This document shows, piece after piece, positions 1 through 8,804 of a stretch of 24,979 bases of DNA. A program made the position numbers and the translations under genes. The stretch is from a virus, in the IMG/VR virus record IMGVR_UViG_3300034198_002891, positions 1 to 24,979 of that record, one strand, 5' to 3'. The notes beneath the pieces were generated by a model, which did no database searches, was not told the origin of the DNA, and saw nothing but the letters and a program-made list of their open reading frames with translations. Each line of letters opens with the position of its first letter. The stretch's first letter is position 1.

Positions 1-191
1 CCTTTAATGTAGGCTAATTCCGTCTGGATAACCTGCACTTCAGCCGAAACCACATACTTGTGCGCCTCCAACTCGTGCAAACTATTCTTAACTGCTCGAT
101 AATCCAGGCCAATAATAGAAACAAGTACACCGATTGCAGCCTTTATAATAATGTCTAGCCAGTATTTAAGCTCTGTTACATCCCCAGTCAT
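1..191 (-). CDS. Holin-like small membrane protein, partial (N-terminal 63 codons)
   Basis: An ATG at 191 overlaps the stop of the preceding gene as TAATG, and a strong GGAGG-type ribosome binding site lies about 8 nt upstream, so the start is well supported. The frame stays open to the window edge, so the C-terminus is missing. Residues 12-29 form one hydrophobic segment (IIIKAAIGVLVSIIG) after a short acidic N-terminus. They are followed by a heptad-like helix (VKNSLHELEAHKYVV...). One N-terminal membrane helix plus a short coiled coil is common in small phage holins and related lysis proteins. The place directly after the tail fibre and DUF5675 genes supports a lysis role by inference. No family-specific motif is visible, and a membrane-anchored spanin-like or XhlA-like protein is also possible. 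Confidence 0.55.
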   Translation of the reverse strand, partial: MTGDVTELKYWLDIIIKAAIGVLVSIIGLDYRAVKNSLHELEAHKYVVSAEVQVIQTELAYIK

Positions 192-607
192 TAGTGCACC
201 CTCCCTCCGCCGTAAGAATCGATAATTACCAATTCTGCTTCGGGAGTACCTGCCATTAAGTCTAGGAAACGATTGAACGCCGACTTACTAGCTAAGATAG
301 CCGATTCATTGCCAATAGTACCAAACTGCATACCAAGTAAGATGCATCCGTTTGTGTCTTTGTGGGTATTCCCAGCATGAAACAAAATATGATCACGCTC
401 TGGCACATCCATTACCTGCCAAGTCTTGCCAAACTTAGGGCTAACCCTTGGTTTAATTGTGTACCTTCCAACTGGTATGCAACTAATTCTGCGCTCATTA
501 TCTCGCCAAGCATCTTCTAAGGTAACAAACTCAGGGGCATCATCGATGCAAAGGACGCCTAAAGTAGCGCCATTGAACTCTGACACCCTTACAAGCCGAA
601 GTCTCAT
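191..607 (-). CDS. DUF5675 family protein, probable phage lysis-module or cell-wall protein
   Basis: A 138-residue protein whose start overlaps the tail-fibre stop as ATGA. The N-terminal pattern (RLVRVSEFNGATLGVL), the central PVGRYT and the block HAGNTHKDTNGCILLG (residues 77-92) match the DUF5675 family as I remember it. That family occurs in phages, prophages and bacteria and has no firmly established function. The conserved His77, Asp84 and Gly87-Cys88 recall the His/Gly-Cys catalytic arrangement of YkuD-type L,D-transpeptidases. A peptidoglycan role is therefore plausible but is only inference. There is no signal peptide. The next gene is a holin-like protein starting on its stop codon, so the two are translationally coupled and probably belong to the same lysis cassette. 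Confidence 0.8.
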   Translation of the reverse strand: MRLRLVRVSEFNGATLGVLCIDDAPEFVTLEDAWRDNERRISCIPVGRYTIKPRVSPKFGKTWQVMDVPERDHILFHAGNTHKDTNGCILLGMQFGTIGNESAILASKSAFNRFLDLMAGTPEAELVIIDSYGGGRVH

Positions 608-1656
608 CCTATTGCCACCTGGGTTTGTAACATTTCTATCTGCGCCTCAAGACTTTCTACTTTAGTGTTTAATTGTTTTATTGCGTTAATTAAAGCAAAA
701 GTAATTGCATGACCATTATAATTTAGAATATCCGTCTCTTCCTCATCGGCTTCTTCTAACTTACCTCGATACGATCCAACACACTCAGGGAAAATAGTTT
801 GTAACTCTTGAGCAAGAATTGAAACTCCACCAGGCCCAGCAGCGATACCCCCCTTACCATTGTAATCATAAGTAACCGGCGCCACCTGACATATTTCAGC
901 TAATCCTTTTGTATAAGGCTGAATATTGGTTTTAATTCTAGCATCAGAGCTAATTGTCCAAGTGTTTGTAGTTGGCTTTGCTGCCGAATCTGTCGAAACA
1001 TGTAACTGATAACTTGGACTTGTACCAATACCTACTCGTCCAATGGGATCAATACGCATGCTTTCAGTCCATGTTGCAGAACTTTGCCGTCGCGCAATTA
1101 CAAGACTCGCATCATCAAATCCAATAATACGAGAGCCATAACCAGATCCTGTCGTGCTACCTTTAAATTCTAATCCGCCATTTTGTGTTAAAGCTGATAT
1201 ACCCGACTCATCAATCTGAACTGTACCTTTATTTGTTGCTCCAGACGTTGCCGAAGAAGTTGTTCCGGTGACATGCAATTTGGTTTGGGGACTAGTAGTG
1301 CCAATTCCAAGAAGACCAGCGCTATCAAGTCTGACTCGCTCAACACCATTAGTAGCAATTCCAATGTTATCTGCATTTGGAGAATAAATGCCGGTATTCA
1401 CATCATTGCCAGCACACAAGGCAGGAGCAGCAGCAGTACCAGCGCCCAAGTTGGTAGGAATAAATCCACCAAGATTTGGATTGCCTGTAAAAGCATTAGA
1501 TCCATCCTTATTGACGCACTGGTTAATACCCGTAGCAAAGTCGTTATCCTGGGTATCATGACGACCGGCTTCTATACCTATACCAAGACTGGCATCACCA
1601 GCCCAACCGCCTGTCCCTACATTACCCTTTGAGTATGACCCTCCGCTCCAGCCCAT
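604..1656 (-). CDS. Tail fibre/spike with virion-anchor domain and C-terminal S74 intramolecular chaperone
   Basis: A 350-residue receptor-binding protein. Residues 1-60 (starting WSGGSYSKGN, with RHDTQDNDFATGINQC and NKDGSNAFTGN) match the N-terminal virion-attachment segment seen in many podovirus fibres and spikes. Residues 85-225 are Gly/Ser/Thr-rich beta repeats of the type GIGTTSPQTKLHV and GIGTSPSYQLHV, typical of the region before an S74 domain. Residues 233-246 (WTISSDARIKTNIQ) are the S74 peptidase signature. By analogy with the endosialidase chaperone, Ser237 would be the cleavage-site nucleophile and Lys242 its partner. Residues 323-348 form the final trimeric coiled coil. The domain should trimerise the fibre and then cut itself off. 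The gene starts 2 nt after the ejection protein stop, with a GAGAGAGG ribosome binding site inside that gene's end. At 350 residues it is short for a fibre. Confidence 0.88.
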   Translation of the reverse strand: MGWSGGSYSKGNVGTGGWAGDASLGIGIEAGRHDTQDNDFATGINQCVNKDGSNAFTGNPNLGGFIPTNLGAGTAAAPALCAGNDVNTGIYSPNADNIGIATNGVERVRLDSAGLLGIGTTSPQTKLHVTGTTSSATSGATNKGTVQIDESGISALTQNGGLEFKGSTTGSGYGSRIIGFDDASLVIARRQSSATWTESMRIDPIGRVGIGTSPSYQLHVSTDSAAKPTTNTWTISSDARIKTNIQPYTKGLAEICQVAPVTYDYNGKGGIAAGPGGVSILAQELQTIFPECVGSYRGKLEEADEEETDILNYNGHAITFALINAIKQLNTKVESLEAQIEMLQTQVAIG

Positions 1657-1657
1657 A

Positions 1658-4264
1658 TTATGCCTCTCTCTCGTTAGTTAATACTTTATTGACGTACAAT
1701 CTGGTTTCCATGGGTACTTTAACTGTCTGCATGATATTAGCCCAAGTAACACGCTTACCATCAGCTTTTACTGCTCTAATAGCTTTGTCAACATTACCTG
1801 GGCCCCAGTTGTATGCAGCCAAAGTAATATCTTTTTTGCCGTATTTATTAAGTAATTGCTGTAAGTATTTACTGCCACCTTCTACGTTCTGTTGAGGATC
1901 TTTAGGATCAACTCCAAGCTGTCTAGCCGTTGCTGGCATAAGCTGCATCAAACCCCTAGCGCCTTTAGGGCTAACGGCTTCTTGTTTGCCGCCTGACTCT
2001 ACTTTCATTACAGCCTTAACAAGGCTAGCTGGCGCAAAGTCTTCGCCTGTAGGGATGCTGATGTTTTGCTTGCCTACTTTAACAGTTTGAGGCTCAGGCG
2101 TTGGTTCCGGAGTCGGAGATGTTTCAGCCATTGTTCCAACCGCAGATTCTAACTCTGCCCAAGGGTCGGATTCAACCATAGGTGTTGTAGTCGCTGGAGT
2201 TGCACTTGGAGTCGTTGCTTGTTGAGCTATTGGCTCAGGAGATCCAAGCCCCATAACACCACGCCCAAACGCAGCGGCTTGTGGTGCTATAGTATTAAGA
2301 GCGTCGGTTAGTTGTTGAGAGCGCAAAGCTGCTTGTGCTGGCGCACGTTGAGCTAATTGTTGTGCATCGTAAACTAATTGAGCTGCAAAATTTGGATTTT
2401 GCAACGCTTGTGTTAATGCTTCTGCGGCTAAGTCAGTGCCACGTTGAACAGTAGGTATTCCCAACCCTAATGCTGCTGTAGAAAGAGCCCCTGATATTTT
2501 GCCGCCTAGTGTACTCGTTGCACTAGAACGAGCAATATTTCCCATCGCTGATACTGTAGCATCTTCTCCTGCTGATGCAGCTAATACTCGCTCAGAACCA
2601 CCTAACGCTCTAACTAAACTTTTAGCTTGAATATCAATGTTTTTAGGAGACAACGCAGGAACGTCTGCGGCCTTAGTCGCTTTTGCAGTGCGAGTTAAAA
2701 TATCCTCCCAACCTTGTACTAGCGGCCATATAGGGCTATCTGCATATACTGCACGTTTATCTCTAATCCACTTTAGCTTTTCGTCTACAGTTTGCTTATT
2801 AGCAAAGTCTGCCATTTCAGTAGCTAGCTTGTTAGGTTCTAAGCCACCTAATACCTTAGCATACTCATCGGACACCGCAGACTTTTTGCTTACGTCGGCA
2901 ATAATATCTTCAGGGCTTTGCTTGCGTAGTAGTTTGTTTAATGGCGCTCTTTGTCCGCTCTCATCAAAAAACCATCGCTGCTTATATTCTCGCCATGCTG
3001 CTCTAGCAGCGGTTAGCCCTTTAGTGCCTTCTACTGAATCAATTTGCTTTGCTATTATTTCAGATAAGCTATCAGCAAACGCTTCATCACGAGTTCCAGT
3101 TTTTGCCGTTCTTCCAGCATCTAAAATCGCACTTCTTAACTCTTGTAATCTTCCTACTGTAGTAGTAACTGCCTCGCCTTTTTTTAATTTACCTTTAGGC
3201 GTAACCTCTTCTATTAACTTTTTATATAAATCCCATAACTCATTGTTTGTTGTGTTTATGTCAGATTGTGGAAAGAATTTAATAAAAGATGCTTTGGCTT
3301 CTTTGCCTAACCCCTTAACAGGAACGGGAATTGATTTTACCTCATCTGTAAATAATTCAGATGCCGCTTGACGTTGTCTTTCTTCTGCGCCTTGAAGTAA
3401 TGCTTTAGCAGCTTCTCCGGCACGTTTAGGATTAGGGTCTCCTAAATCAGTTAGTTGTAATGCTGATTGATTTATATCTTCTAGTTTTTGTCTAGCATTA
3501 GCAGCAAACTCAATGTTTGCATTTCCCGCAGGCTGTGTTTTTAACAATCGCTCTGCTTGCGCTAAAGTATCAGAGCCAGTCATTTCTGCGGTTGTAAGCG
3601 TCTCTGCTGGTAATGTAGATGACAATGCTTTTTTGGCTTCCGAAGCGTTAGCTAATTCGTCTAGTGTAGTAAGTCGCCCTAATTCTTCTCCAACTAAAAA
3701 CTCAGCTTTTTGTGCGGTTTGTGGGCCGAAATAATCTGCTAAAACACTCCCAATTTTTTTTGCATATGGAGATGCTGCTTTAGCGACAGGACCAGCCACT
3801 CTAAACGCTGATTCAATCCCAGCTCCTAAAATAGCTTCTTGTGTAGCTTGCTCTAATCGGCTTTCAGTTGGGGTAACTCCAGTAAAATAATCAATGGCTT
3901 TCTGTACTGGAACGTCAGCATATGAGCCTAATGCTCCACCTAAAACCGCTCCTGCTGGAATACTAAATCCTCCAGTAAACGGAGCTAATGGCACACCTAA
4001 AGCGCTACCAATGCCACCTCCAACAATACTACCGCCAATGCTTGCAGCTTCCTCTGGTATCATTCTAGGGTTTTCTAGCGCCGATAATCCCATGCCTCCA
4101 AGCGACCTAAACGGCTCTGGAATTGCATAAGCACTTTGACGCATACGCTCTAATAGCCCTAGTTCTGGCGTAGGCGTAGGTGTAGCGGTAGGAGTTAAGC
4201 TAATAACAGGATTAGCGCTAGGGGTACTAACCGCTTCTGCTAACTCATCCCAAACGTCTGCCAC
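1658..4264 (-). CDS. Ejection/internal virion protein with C-terminal SLT lytic transglycosylase domain
   Basis: An 868-residue protein. Residues about 743-862 are a soluble lytic transglycosylase (goose-lysozyme-like) domain, with [10 protein letters not shown] giving the catalytic Glu756, then [18 protein letters not shown], the NVEGGSKYL helix and [15 protein letters not shown]. It cleaves peptidoglycan, presumably to let the ejection channel cross the wall. Residues 50-125 are a Gly/Ala-rich hydrophobic stretch that could insert into a membrane. The middle (about 190-600) is long, charged and helical. A motif DxWxELxxAV followed by Thr/Pro repeats occurs twice, at residues 3-12 and 700-709. 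Translation starts at a GTG that overlaps the upstream stop as TAGTG. Functionally it would resemble the transglycosylase-bearing T7 gp16, but no homology along the rest of the chain is claimed. Confidence 0.85.
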   Translation of the reverse strand: MADVWDELAEAVSTPSANPVISLTPTATPTPTPELGLLERMRQSAYAIPEPFRSLGGMGLSALENPRMIPEEAASIGGSIVGGGIGSALGVPLAPFTGGFSIPAGAVLGGALGSYADVPVQKAIDYFTGVTPTESRLEQATQEAILGAGIESAFRVAGPVAKAASPYAKKIGSVLADYFGPQTAQKAEFLVGEELGRLTTLDELANASEAKKALSSTLPAETLTTAEMTGSDTLAQAERLLKTQPAGNANIEFAANARQKLEDINQSALQLTDLGDPNPKRAGEAAKALLQGAEERQRQAASELFTDEVKSIPVPVKGLGKEAKASFIKFFPQSDINTTNNELWDLYKKLIEEVTPKGKLKKGEAVTTTVGRLQELRSAILDAGRTAKTGTRDEAFADSLSEIIAKQIDSVEGTKGLTAARAAWREYKQRWFFDESGQRAPLNKLLRKQSPEDIIADVSKKSAVSDEYAKVLGGLEPNKLATEMADFANKQTVDEKLKWIRDKRAVYADSPIWPLVQGWEDILTRTAKATKAADVPALSPKNIDIQAKSLVRALGGSERVLAASAGEDATVSAMGNIARSSATSTLGGKISGALSTAALGLGIPTVQRGTDLAAEALTQALQNPNFAAQLVYDAQQLAQRAPAQAALRSQQLTDALNTIAPQAAAFGRGVMGLGSPEPIAQQATTPSATPATTTPMVESDPWAELESAVGTMAETSPTPEPTPEPQTVKVGKQNISIPTGEDFAPASLVKAVMKVESGGKQEAVSPKGARGLMQLMPATARQLGVDPKDPQQNVEGGSKYLQQLLNKYGKKDITLAAYNWGPGNVDKAIRAVKADGKRVTWANIMQTVKVPMETRLYVNKVLTNEREA

Positions 4265-5820
4265 TATTGCCCCCTAGCTTGTAATAACGCTGCTGCTGCT
4301 GTCTTTTCCGCAGGTGTCATTTTGGTTTTCCAATCAGCGCCATACTTTGTTTTAAGTTCTTGCACAAATGTTTGCGCCGCCCCTGCCGCTCCTCCTGTAG
4401 CCGTTGTAACCATCCCTGGCATACCAAAAGATGTAATACTGTTATTTGCCAAGCTATCTTCTACGGCTTTAACAAATGCGCTAGTAGATTGAGCGCCGCC
4501 TTTCATATTGGAAATAGCAGCCTTCTTTTCCTCCATAGCAAAGCGTCGTAATAATGCAGCCTTAACTTCAGGACCAGACGTAAAATCTCCATTTAGCATT
4601 TCATCAATAGACTGGCGTTCGCCTTCGGTAGAGGCAGTTCCTGTCAAAGCTAATCTTTCTTCCATGCTAAGTTTAGCTATTCTAGATCGTAACAAAGCTT
4701 CATCTGTAGCTGAGAATTTTGTACCAATTCGATAAGTGGCGTAGTTTTGATATTTTTCTATATCAGCAGCTATTTCTAATGCTGTATCTGCAATAGTAAC
4801 TCGTTTTGCGCTTTGGGTACGAAGAGCAGCCGGAACATTTGGCATCTCTAGATCTATTTGCTTTTTAAACGTAGCTTCCTTTTCTCTTTCCTCACGAACT
4901 TTTTCAATTTTCCTTATATCTGATTCTTCTTTAATCTTAACAAGGTTTGTTTGCATGTCCTTAGTTAGCGCAGCTTTTACTTGTAATCTTGCTACTTCTG
5001 GATCTATGTTCTTGTTTATTAAATCCATTTCAAGACTAGCCAGCTCTTGAGCTTTCTGTGTAGCCGCCTGAACGCCAAGGTCAGCTTTGTATTTAAGAAT
5101 AGCTGCCTCATATTCTTGATCTGTTTTCTTGGTTTTATCTTTCCACGCTTGAGTCGCTTCTCTTTCGCCTCGTTGAAATCCTTGTTGCATAACTTTTAGT
5201 TCTTTGGTCTGCTCAAACCCTAAGCCTTTTAATTGCAAGCGATTTTGTTGACCTATATCAAGAAGTTCTTTTTTCTGATTTTGTTCAAACATTTGTTTTT
5301 GAACCCACTCATCCATCGGAATTCGTCTTGCTTCGGCTTCTTCTCGTATCTTATTTAATTCAAATTCGCGTTGCGTTTCACCTTCTGGACTGGCATAAAA
5401 CTCTTGCAAAGCTTTCATTTTGCCCGTTTCTAATCCAACAGCGCGATTGATTGCATTTTTGTTTTCAAGTTCTTGAGCATTTAGCGCAGTTGCTAAAGTA
5501 GATAATCTTCCCTGATATGTTGGGTCTTCTACGGACTTAATAAAATCAGTACGAGATTGAGCTGTCCCCAAATCCTGCATACTGTTTGCAAGAGTATTTA
5601 GTTCTAGCGTATCTCTGGAAGCTTGCTGTCTAGCCTGATAACCTAGTAAAGATTGAAGCAGAATCGATCCTAAACCAATACCTATAGCCTTACCAGTTGA
5701 AGTGTAAGGGGTGATCAGTTGCGGTGTACTTGCGGCAAGTCCTTGTGCAGCAATCCCATAAGGATCTTCAGCCGGTGTAAAGTTTAACCCAAGGAGCGCT
5801 TCTGCTAATCCGTCTGCCAT
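4264..5820 (-). CDS. Internal virion (ejection) protein candidate, coiled-coil
   Basis: A 518-residue protein I do not recognise by family. Residues 40-70 hold a short hydrophobic segment ([17 protein letters not shown]) leading into helices. About residues 85-330 are dense in Lys, Glu and Gln with heptad-like spacing, predicting long coiled coils. The C-terminus has a Gly/Ala/Thr segment ([12 protein letters not shown]) and ends in a short helix. It lies between the transglycosylase ejection protein (1-nt TAGTG overlap downstream) and another Q-rich helical protein (1-nt gap upstream). This is the usual place for the three internal virion proteins of podoviruses, so an ejection-channel role is inferred from position, helicity and the hydrophobic N-terminus. 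ATG start at 5820. A structural role outside the ejection apparatus cannot be excluded. Confidence 0.6.
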   Translation of the reverse strand: MADGLAEALLGLNFTPAEDPYGIAAQGLAASTPQLITPYTSTGKAIGIGLGSILLQSLLGYQARQQASRDTLELNTLANSMQDLGTAQSRTDFIKSVEDPTYQGRLSTLATALNAQELENKNAINRAVGLETGKMKALQEFYASPEGETQREFELNKIREEAEARRIPMDEWVQKQMFEQNQKKELLDIGQQNRLQLKGLGFEQTKELKVMQQGFQRGEREATQAWKDKTKKTDQEYEAAILKYKADLGVQAATQKAQELASLEMDLINKNIDPEVARLQVKAALTKDMQTNLVKIKEESDIRKIEKVREEREKEATFKKQIDLEMPNVPAALRTQSAKRVTIADTALEIAADIEKYQNYATYRIGTKFSATDEALLRSRIAKLSMEERLALTGTASTEGERQSIDEMLNGDFTSGPEVKAALLRRFAMEEKKAAISNMKGGAQSTSAFVKAVEDSLANNSITSFGMPGMVTTATGGAAGAAQTFVQELKTKYGADWKTKMTPAEKTAAAALLQARGQ

Positions 5821-5821
5821 A

Positions 5822-6787
5822 CTATTTTCCCATTCTATTGATTACGGCTGGGCCAATGTTACTAACTAAAGAGCTAATACCTGTAGCCCAGGGATTTGGT
5901 TGAGGAGTTCCTTCATTATAACGACTCATTGTTTGAGCTAATTCATACTGCTGGTAAGGATCTAACCCTCCACCTCCTCCTCCACCGCCACGAGGAGTAG
6001 CTCTTATTTGCTGCAATCTATATTTGTTCTCCAACGCTGCTAGTTCTTTAGCATATTGCTGCTGTTGAGCGAGTTGAGACTGATTAGCCGCTTGACCATA
6101 TTGAGCCATAACTGGGGCCTGATACTGAGCTTGAATTTCGCCCGGTAACCTAGCCGTTCCAGTAGCCTGTTGATAACCTTGTGCTTGGATACCGTAAGCA
6201 GCTTGCTCAGCAGCGTTTAAAGCCTCTTGTCGTGCTCTATCCTGCCTATCAGTTAAGCCTTGTAATTCAGCTTGATACTGTTGGCTTCCTGGGGATGCTC
6301 CGCGATTAGCCATAGTTGTCTCAAAATCCTGCCGTTCTTTAGCAAAACTTTGTGCGTTACGTTGTTCAAACTGATTCATAACGCCTTGTCTGGCCCTGTC
6401 CATGGCCTGTTGAAACTGCGGCTCATATTCCTGCTGAAAAGTTTCAGGATTAAAGTTTTGAGCAAACTTAGCCATACGACTATAAATATCACCACCGATG
6501 TCAGCCATCTGGTTTATCTGTTGCTCAGGAGTTTGTTCGGCAAAAGGAATAGCGTTAACTGTTTGCTGACTTGGAACTGGAGCTTTACCAGGTTGTCTTA
6601 CAGGTTGACCTGATGTTTGTCCTAAATAGGTGTTTGCTGCTGAACGGCCTTTTGTCTTAAGTAACTCCTGATATCTTCGCTGCTTTTGTGGGTCTAACGA
6701 TTCATAGGCAGTCTTATTCTCGCCATACTTAAATGTTGGTGCCTCTACTTGTTTTGGATCTCTGGTTAATGCGCCTTTTTTAGCCAT
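5822..6787 (-). CDS. Internal virion protein candidate, Q-rich helical
   Basis: A 321-residue protein very rich in Gln and Ala. The segment NRGASPGSQQYQAELQGLTD (about residues 162-181) with the adjoining RQDRARQEAL resembles a helical motif (RG-x-P-x-G-S-x-x-Y...) that I associate with podovirus internal virion or ejection proteins. This is from memory and has not been tested by search. A run of eight glycines near residue 270 separates the helical body from the C-terminal part. The C-terminus (GISSLVSNIGPAVINRMGK) is an amphipathic, membrane-seeking helix. It begins MAKKGALTRDP, and the 154-aa protein two genes upstream also begins MAKKGA. It sits 1 nt upstream of the 518-aa candidate ejection protein and 2 nt downstream of the nozzle-like gene. 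Confidence 0.6.
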   Translation of the reverse strand: MAKKGALTRDPKQVEAPTFKYGENKTAYESLDPQKQRRYQELLKTKGRSAANTYLGQTSGQPVRQPGKAPVPSQQTVNAIPFAEQTPEQQINQMADIGGDIYSRMAKFAQNFNPETFQQEYEPQFQQAMDRARQGVMNQFEQRNAQSFAKERQDFETTMANRGASPGSQQYQAELQGLTDRQDRARQEALNAAEQAAYGIQAQGYQQATGTARLPGEIQAQYQAPVMAQYGQAANQSQLAQQQQYAKELAALENKYRLQQIRATPRGGGGGGGGLDPYQQYELAQTMSRYNEGTPQPNPWATGISSLVSNIGPAVINRMGK

Positions 6788-6789
6788 GA

Positions 6790-8334
6790 CTATACCTGCC
6801 CTCCCATATCGTAACGAATCTCAAATCCGTATAGGTCTAAAGTTGTGTTTTTAATAGCTCCACCAAATCTAACCGCTGCACAATGTCCCTGACCCTTAAC
6901 AGCATATCTGTCATAAGTGTAAGTAACATCAGCCGACCAAGGACTGCCCCAAGGACTGCCCCAGGCGGTAAAACTTCCAGCTGGTACAGTTACGTTTGTA
7001 GTCACAGCTCCTCGCTTAAAATCAGTATCCAAACCTAAGCTTAGTGTAACGCCTCGCTTCACTTTTAATAAAGGTCTAATATCTTTAAATGCCTTATAAT
7101 TTCCACGGCTACCATAAAAGCTAAATGCGGTACGTCCAGAAAATAGAATAGCCTGACCAGATGACGTAGATGTTACAGCATCGGCTTGTCCAATCTCACC
7201 TACATAAACAATCCCTGTGAGGGAACCGTAAAACGGTTGTTCAAAGGCGTAGCACGACGAATTGGCATGAGCGCCATCATTTAGTCTAAAGGTTGTCCAT
7301 CCTTTAGTATCCATTGAGTAAACCAGAAAGTAGTTTTCGGTGCTGGACTGAGGTATTGAAACATAAACTCGTCTGCCTCTAGGCCAAACAAATCCTGACC
7401 AATCATGGGAAAAAGGAAACGTCTCAGCAGCGCTAGAAATAATTGGATTAACCTTACCGCTGATTAAGTTAATGACTACGTTTGAATCAGCTTGGAATAG
7501 CGATGAAACAGCAACTATACCGTCTTGAGTAATAATCCAAATATCAGCATCAAATCGAATAAATGCACGATAGCCAACTGGCTTGGCTATATAAAAATGA
7601 GCTACTAATGACCAATCCAATGGGCCAGTCCCACTGTAAAAAAGCACTTCACCTTCAGAACTACAGGCAAAAAATAAGTCTTGAGAGGTGGAAGCTATTT
7701 GATTGGTATAGCTTCCCGCAAATAGCAAATGTCCACCTTTTTTAAGGGAATAGGTAATATCAACAATTTCATCTAATTTTGGGGATCCTGAAGTTCCAGG
7801 CGTGTCAACCGAAGCATGAGCCCAAACAGAAGTGGTATTTTTCTGTATAAAGTACAATCGTCGCTTCCAAGTAGCGCAGGTTATTAAATTGGATAGTCCA
7901 GCACTACATGTAAAAGTGACATTACTAGCGTTACCAGTGCCGGTATAAACTTGAGGGGTATCTACACCATTTAATAGGTAAAGGTTATTAGCAAAGATTT
8001 CAGAGTTAAATCGACCATCCGTATGCGGCGTAGCGTTGGTTACAGTAGCTACCGATCCATCTGATAATATCTTATAAAGATTAGTATCAGTAGCAGCTAT
8101 AAGATGCTTTACACCAGTTTTTAGCGGTAGTTCCCGCATAAAGTTAATTGGCGAAGCAGGAATAGTTGTGCCACTGGTATTAAACTGCTGATACCCCAAT
8201 CTTACAGTTGGGGCTCCGGCTCCCGGGAACACGTTCACTAGCTCCAGAGCAAAGGCTGGATCCATGTTATCTATTGGACTTACTGTATCCAACCCGCCAT
8301 AAGGCGGTGACATTGTGAACCCTTGAAAGGCCAT
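6790..8334 (-). CDS. Tail nozzle / DNA stabilisation protein (beta-propeller type)
   Basis: A 514-residue protein, all-beta by composition. The N-terminal part (PPYGGLDTVSPIDNMDP followed by ALELVNVFPGAGAPTVRLGY) is the characteristic opening of podovirus nozzle or DNA-stabilisation proteins: a conserved Gly-Gly-Leu, an Asp-rich turn, and a 'NxFP...R.GY' strand. The rest has repeated aromatic beta strands (NLYLLNGVDTPQVY, RRLYFIQKNTT, DIWIITQDGIVAVSSL, RRVYVSIP), consistent with propeller blades as in T7 gp12-like tail proteins. It would form the distal part of the short tail and hold the packaged DNA in. The ribosome binding site is AAGG just upstream, overlapping the end of the preceding gene. 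A tandem GSPWGSPW duplication lies near residue 465. Confidence 0.78.
   Translation of the reverse strand: MAFQGFTMSPPYGGLDTVSPIDNMDPAFALELVNVFPGAGAPTVRLGYQQFNTSGTTIPASPINFMRELPLKTGVKHLIAATDTNLYKILSDGSVATVTNATPHTDGRFNSEIFANNLYLLNGVDTPQVYTGTGNASNVTFTCSAGLSNLITCATWKRRLYFIQKNTTSVWAHASVDTPGTSGSPKLDEIVDITYSLKKGGHLLFAGSYTNQIASTSQDLFFACSSEGEVLFYSGTGPLDWSLVAHFYIAKPVGYRAFIRFDADIWIITQDGIVAVSSLFQADSNVVINLISGKVNPIISSAAETFPFSHDWSGFVWPRGRRVYVSIPQSSTENYFLVYSMDTKGWTTFRLNDGAHANSSCYAFEQPFYGSLTGIVYVGEIGQADAVTSTSSGQAILFSGRTAFSFYGSRGNYKAFKDIRPLLKVKRGVTLSLGLDTDFKRGAVTTNVTVPAGSFTAWGSPWGSPWSADVTYTYDRYAVKGQGHCAAVRFGGAIKNTTLDLYGFEIRYDMGGQV
6937..6960 (-). repeat. 12-bp tandem duplication inside the nozzle gene
   Basis: The 12-base unit ccaaggactgcc occurs twice in direct tandem on the plus strand and is read on the minus strand as a repeated Gly-Ser-Pro-Trp. 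It is in frame and does not disturb the gene. It looks like a recent slippage duplication in a surface loop. Confidence 0.85.
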
Positions 8335-8337
8335 TTA

Positions 8338-8802
8338 TTACCTTTTTGGAACTTGTGGCATTGTCATTGGCTGATACAGCTGTTGCATCTGCTGATTTAA
8401 TTGATCCATAGCTTGCTGCTGAGTACCGTATACATTTGGACTTAAACGATACTGACCACCCATATTGGCAGATGGTTGTGGCATTTGCTGGCCTTGAGGC
8501 CAACGGTACATTTTATCCATTGGCATATTTGTTTGATTAGCATTAAACCCAGGATCCAAATATATCCCTTGCTGAACTTGCTGCCCATTAGGCATTTGCA
8601 TTCCAGGATTAAAAGCCCCCGGGTCTATTTGCATTGGGTTATTTTGTGGCGGTGCTACTGGTGGGGGCACTTGTGGCTGGCGTCTAATTTGCTGTCCACC
8701 TTGACCAACTAATCCGCCTTTGCTTCCACGGTATACGCCAGGAGATAAACGCTCTCCAGCAGTTTCGCGCGGCATTCTAACCATTGCACCTTTTTTAGCC
8801 AT
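8338..8802 (-). CDS. Small Q/P/M-rich virion-associated protein with two RLSPxVY motifs
   Basis: A 154-residue low-complexity protein rich in Gln, Pro, Met and Asn; no folded domain is recognised. It begins MAKKGA, as does the 321-aa protein further along the operon. Two copies of a short motif occur: RLSPGVY at residues 18-24 and RLSPNVY at 119-125. A third version (RVSPGMY) lies near the C-terminus of the protein encoded immediately upstream. The motif in residues 18-33 is followed by a Lys-Gly-Gly-Leu-Val-Gly turn that is also matched there. The region between the motifs is disordered, with PPPVAPP and repeated QQ/MP. It sits in the tail/ejection block with a 2-nt gap to its upstream neighbour. 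A role as a flexible linker or packing protein in the tail or ejection complex is a guess from position. Confidence 0.6.
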   Translation of the reverse strand: MAKKGAMVRMPRETAGERLSPGVYRGSKGGLVGQGGQQIRRQPQVPPPVAPPQNNPMQIDPGAFNPGMQMPNGQQVQQGIYLDPGFNANQTNMPMDKMYRWPQGQQMPQPSANMGGQYRLSPNVYGTQQQAMDQLNQQMQQLYQPMTMPQVPKR

Positions 8803-8804
8803 AA

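Noticed and set aside
2637-3371. Open plus-strand frame of 244 codons opposite the transglycosylase gene
   Set aside because: It lies wholly opposite a gene with a clear SLT domain, has Ser/Leu/Ala-rich antisense composition, no ribosome binding site evidence and no recognisable motif.
8267-8503. 78-codon minus-strand frame bridging the nozzle and 154-aa genes
   Set aside because: It overlaps two better supported, tightly spaced genes in another frame and has no protein-like features.
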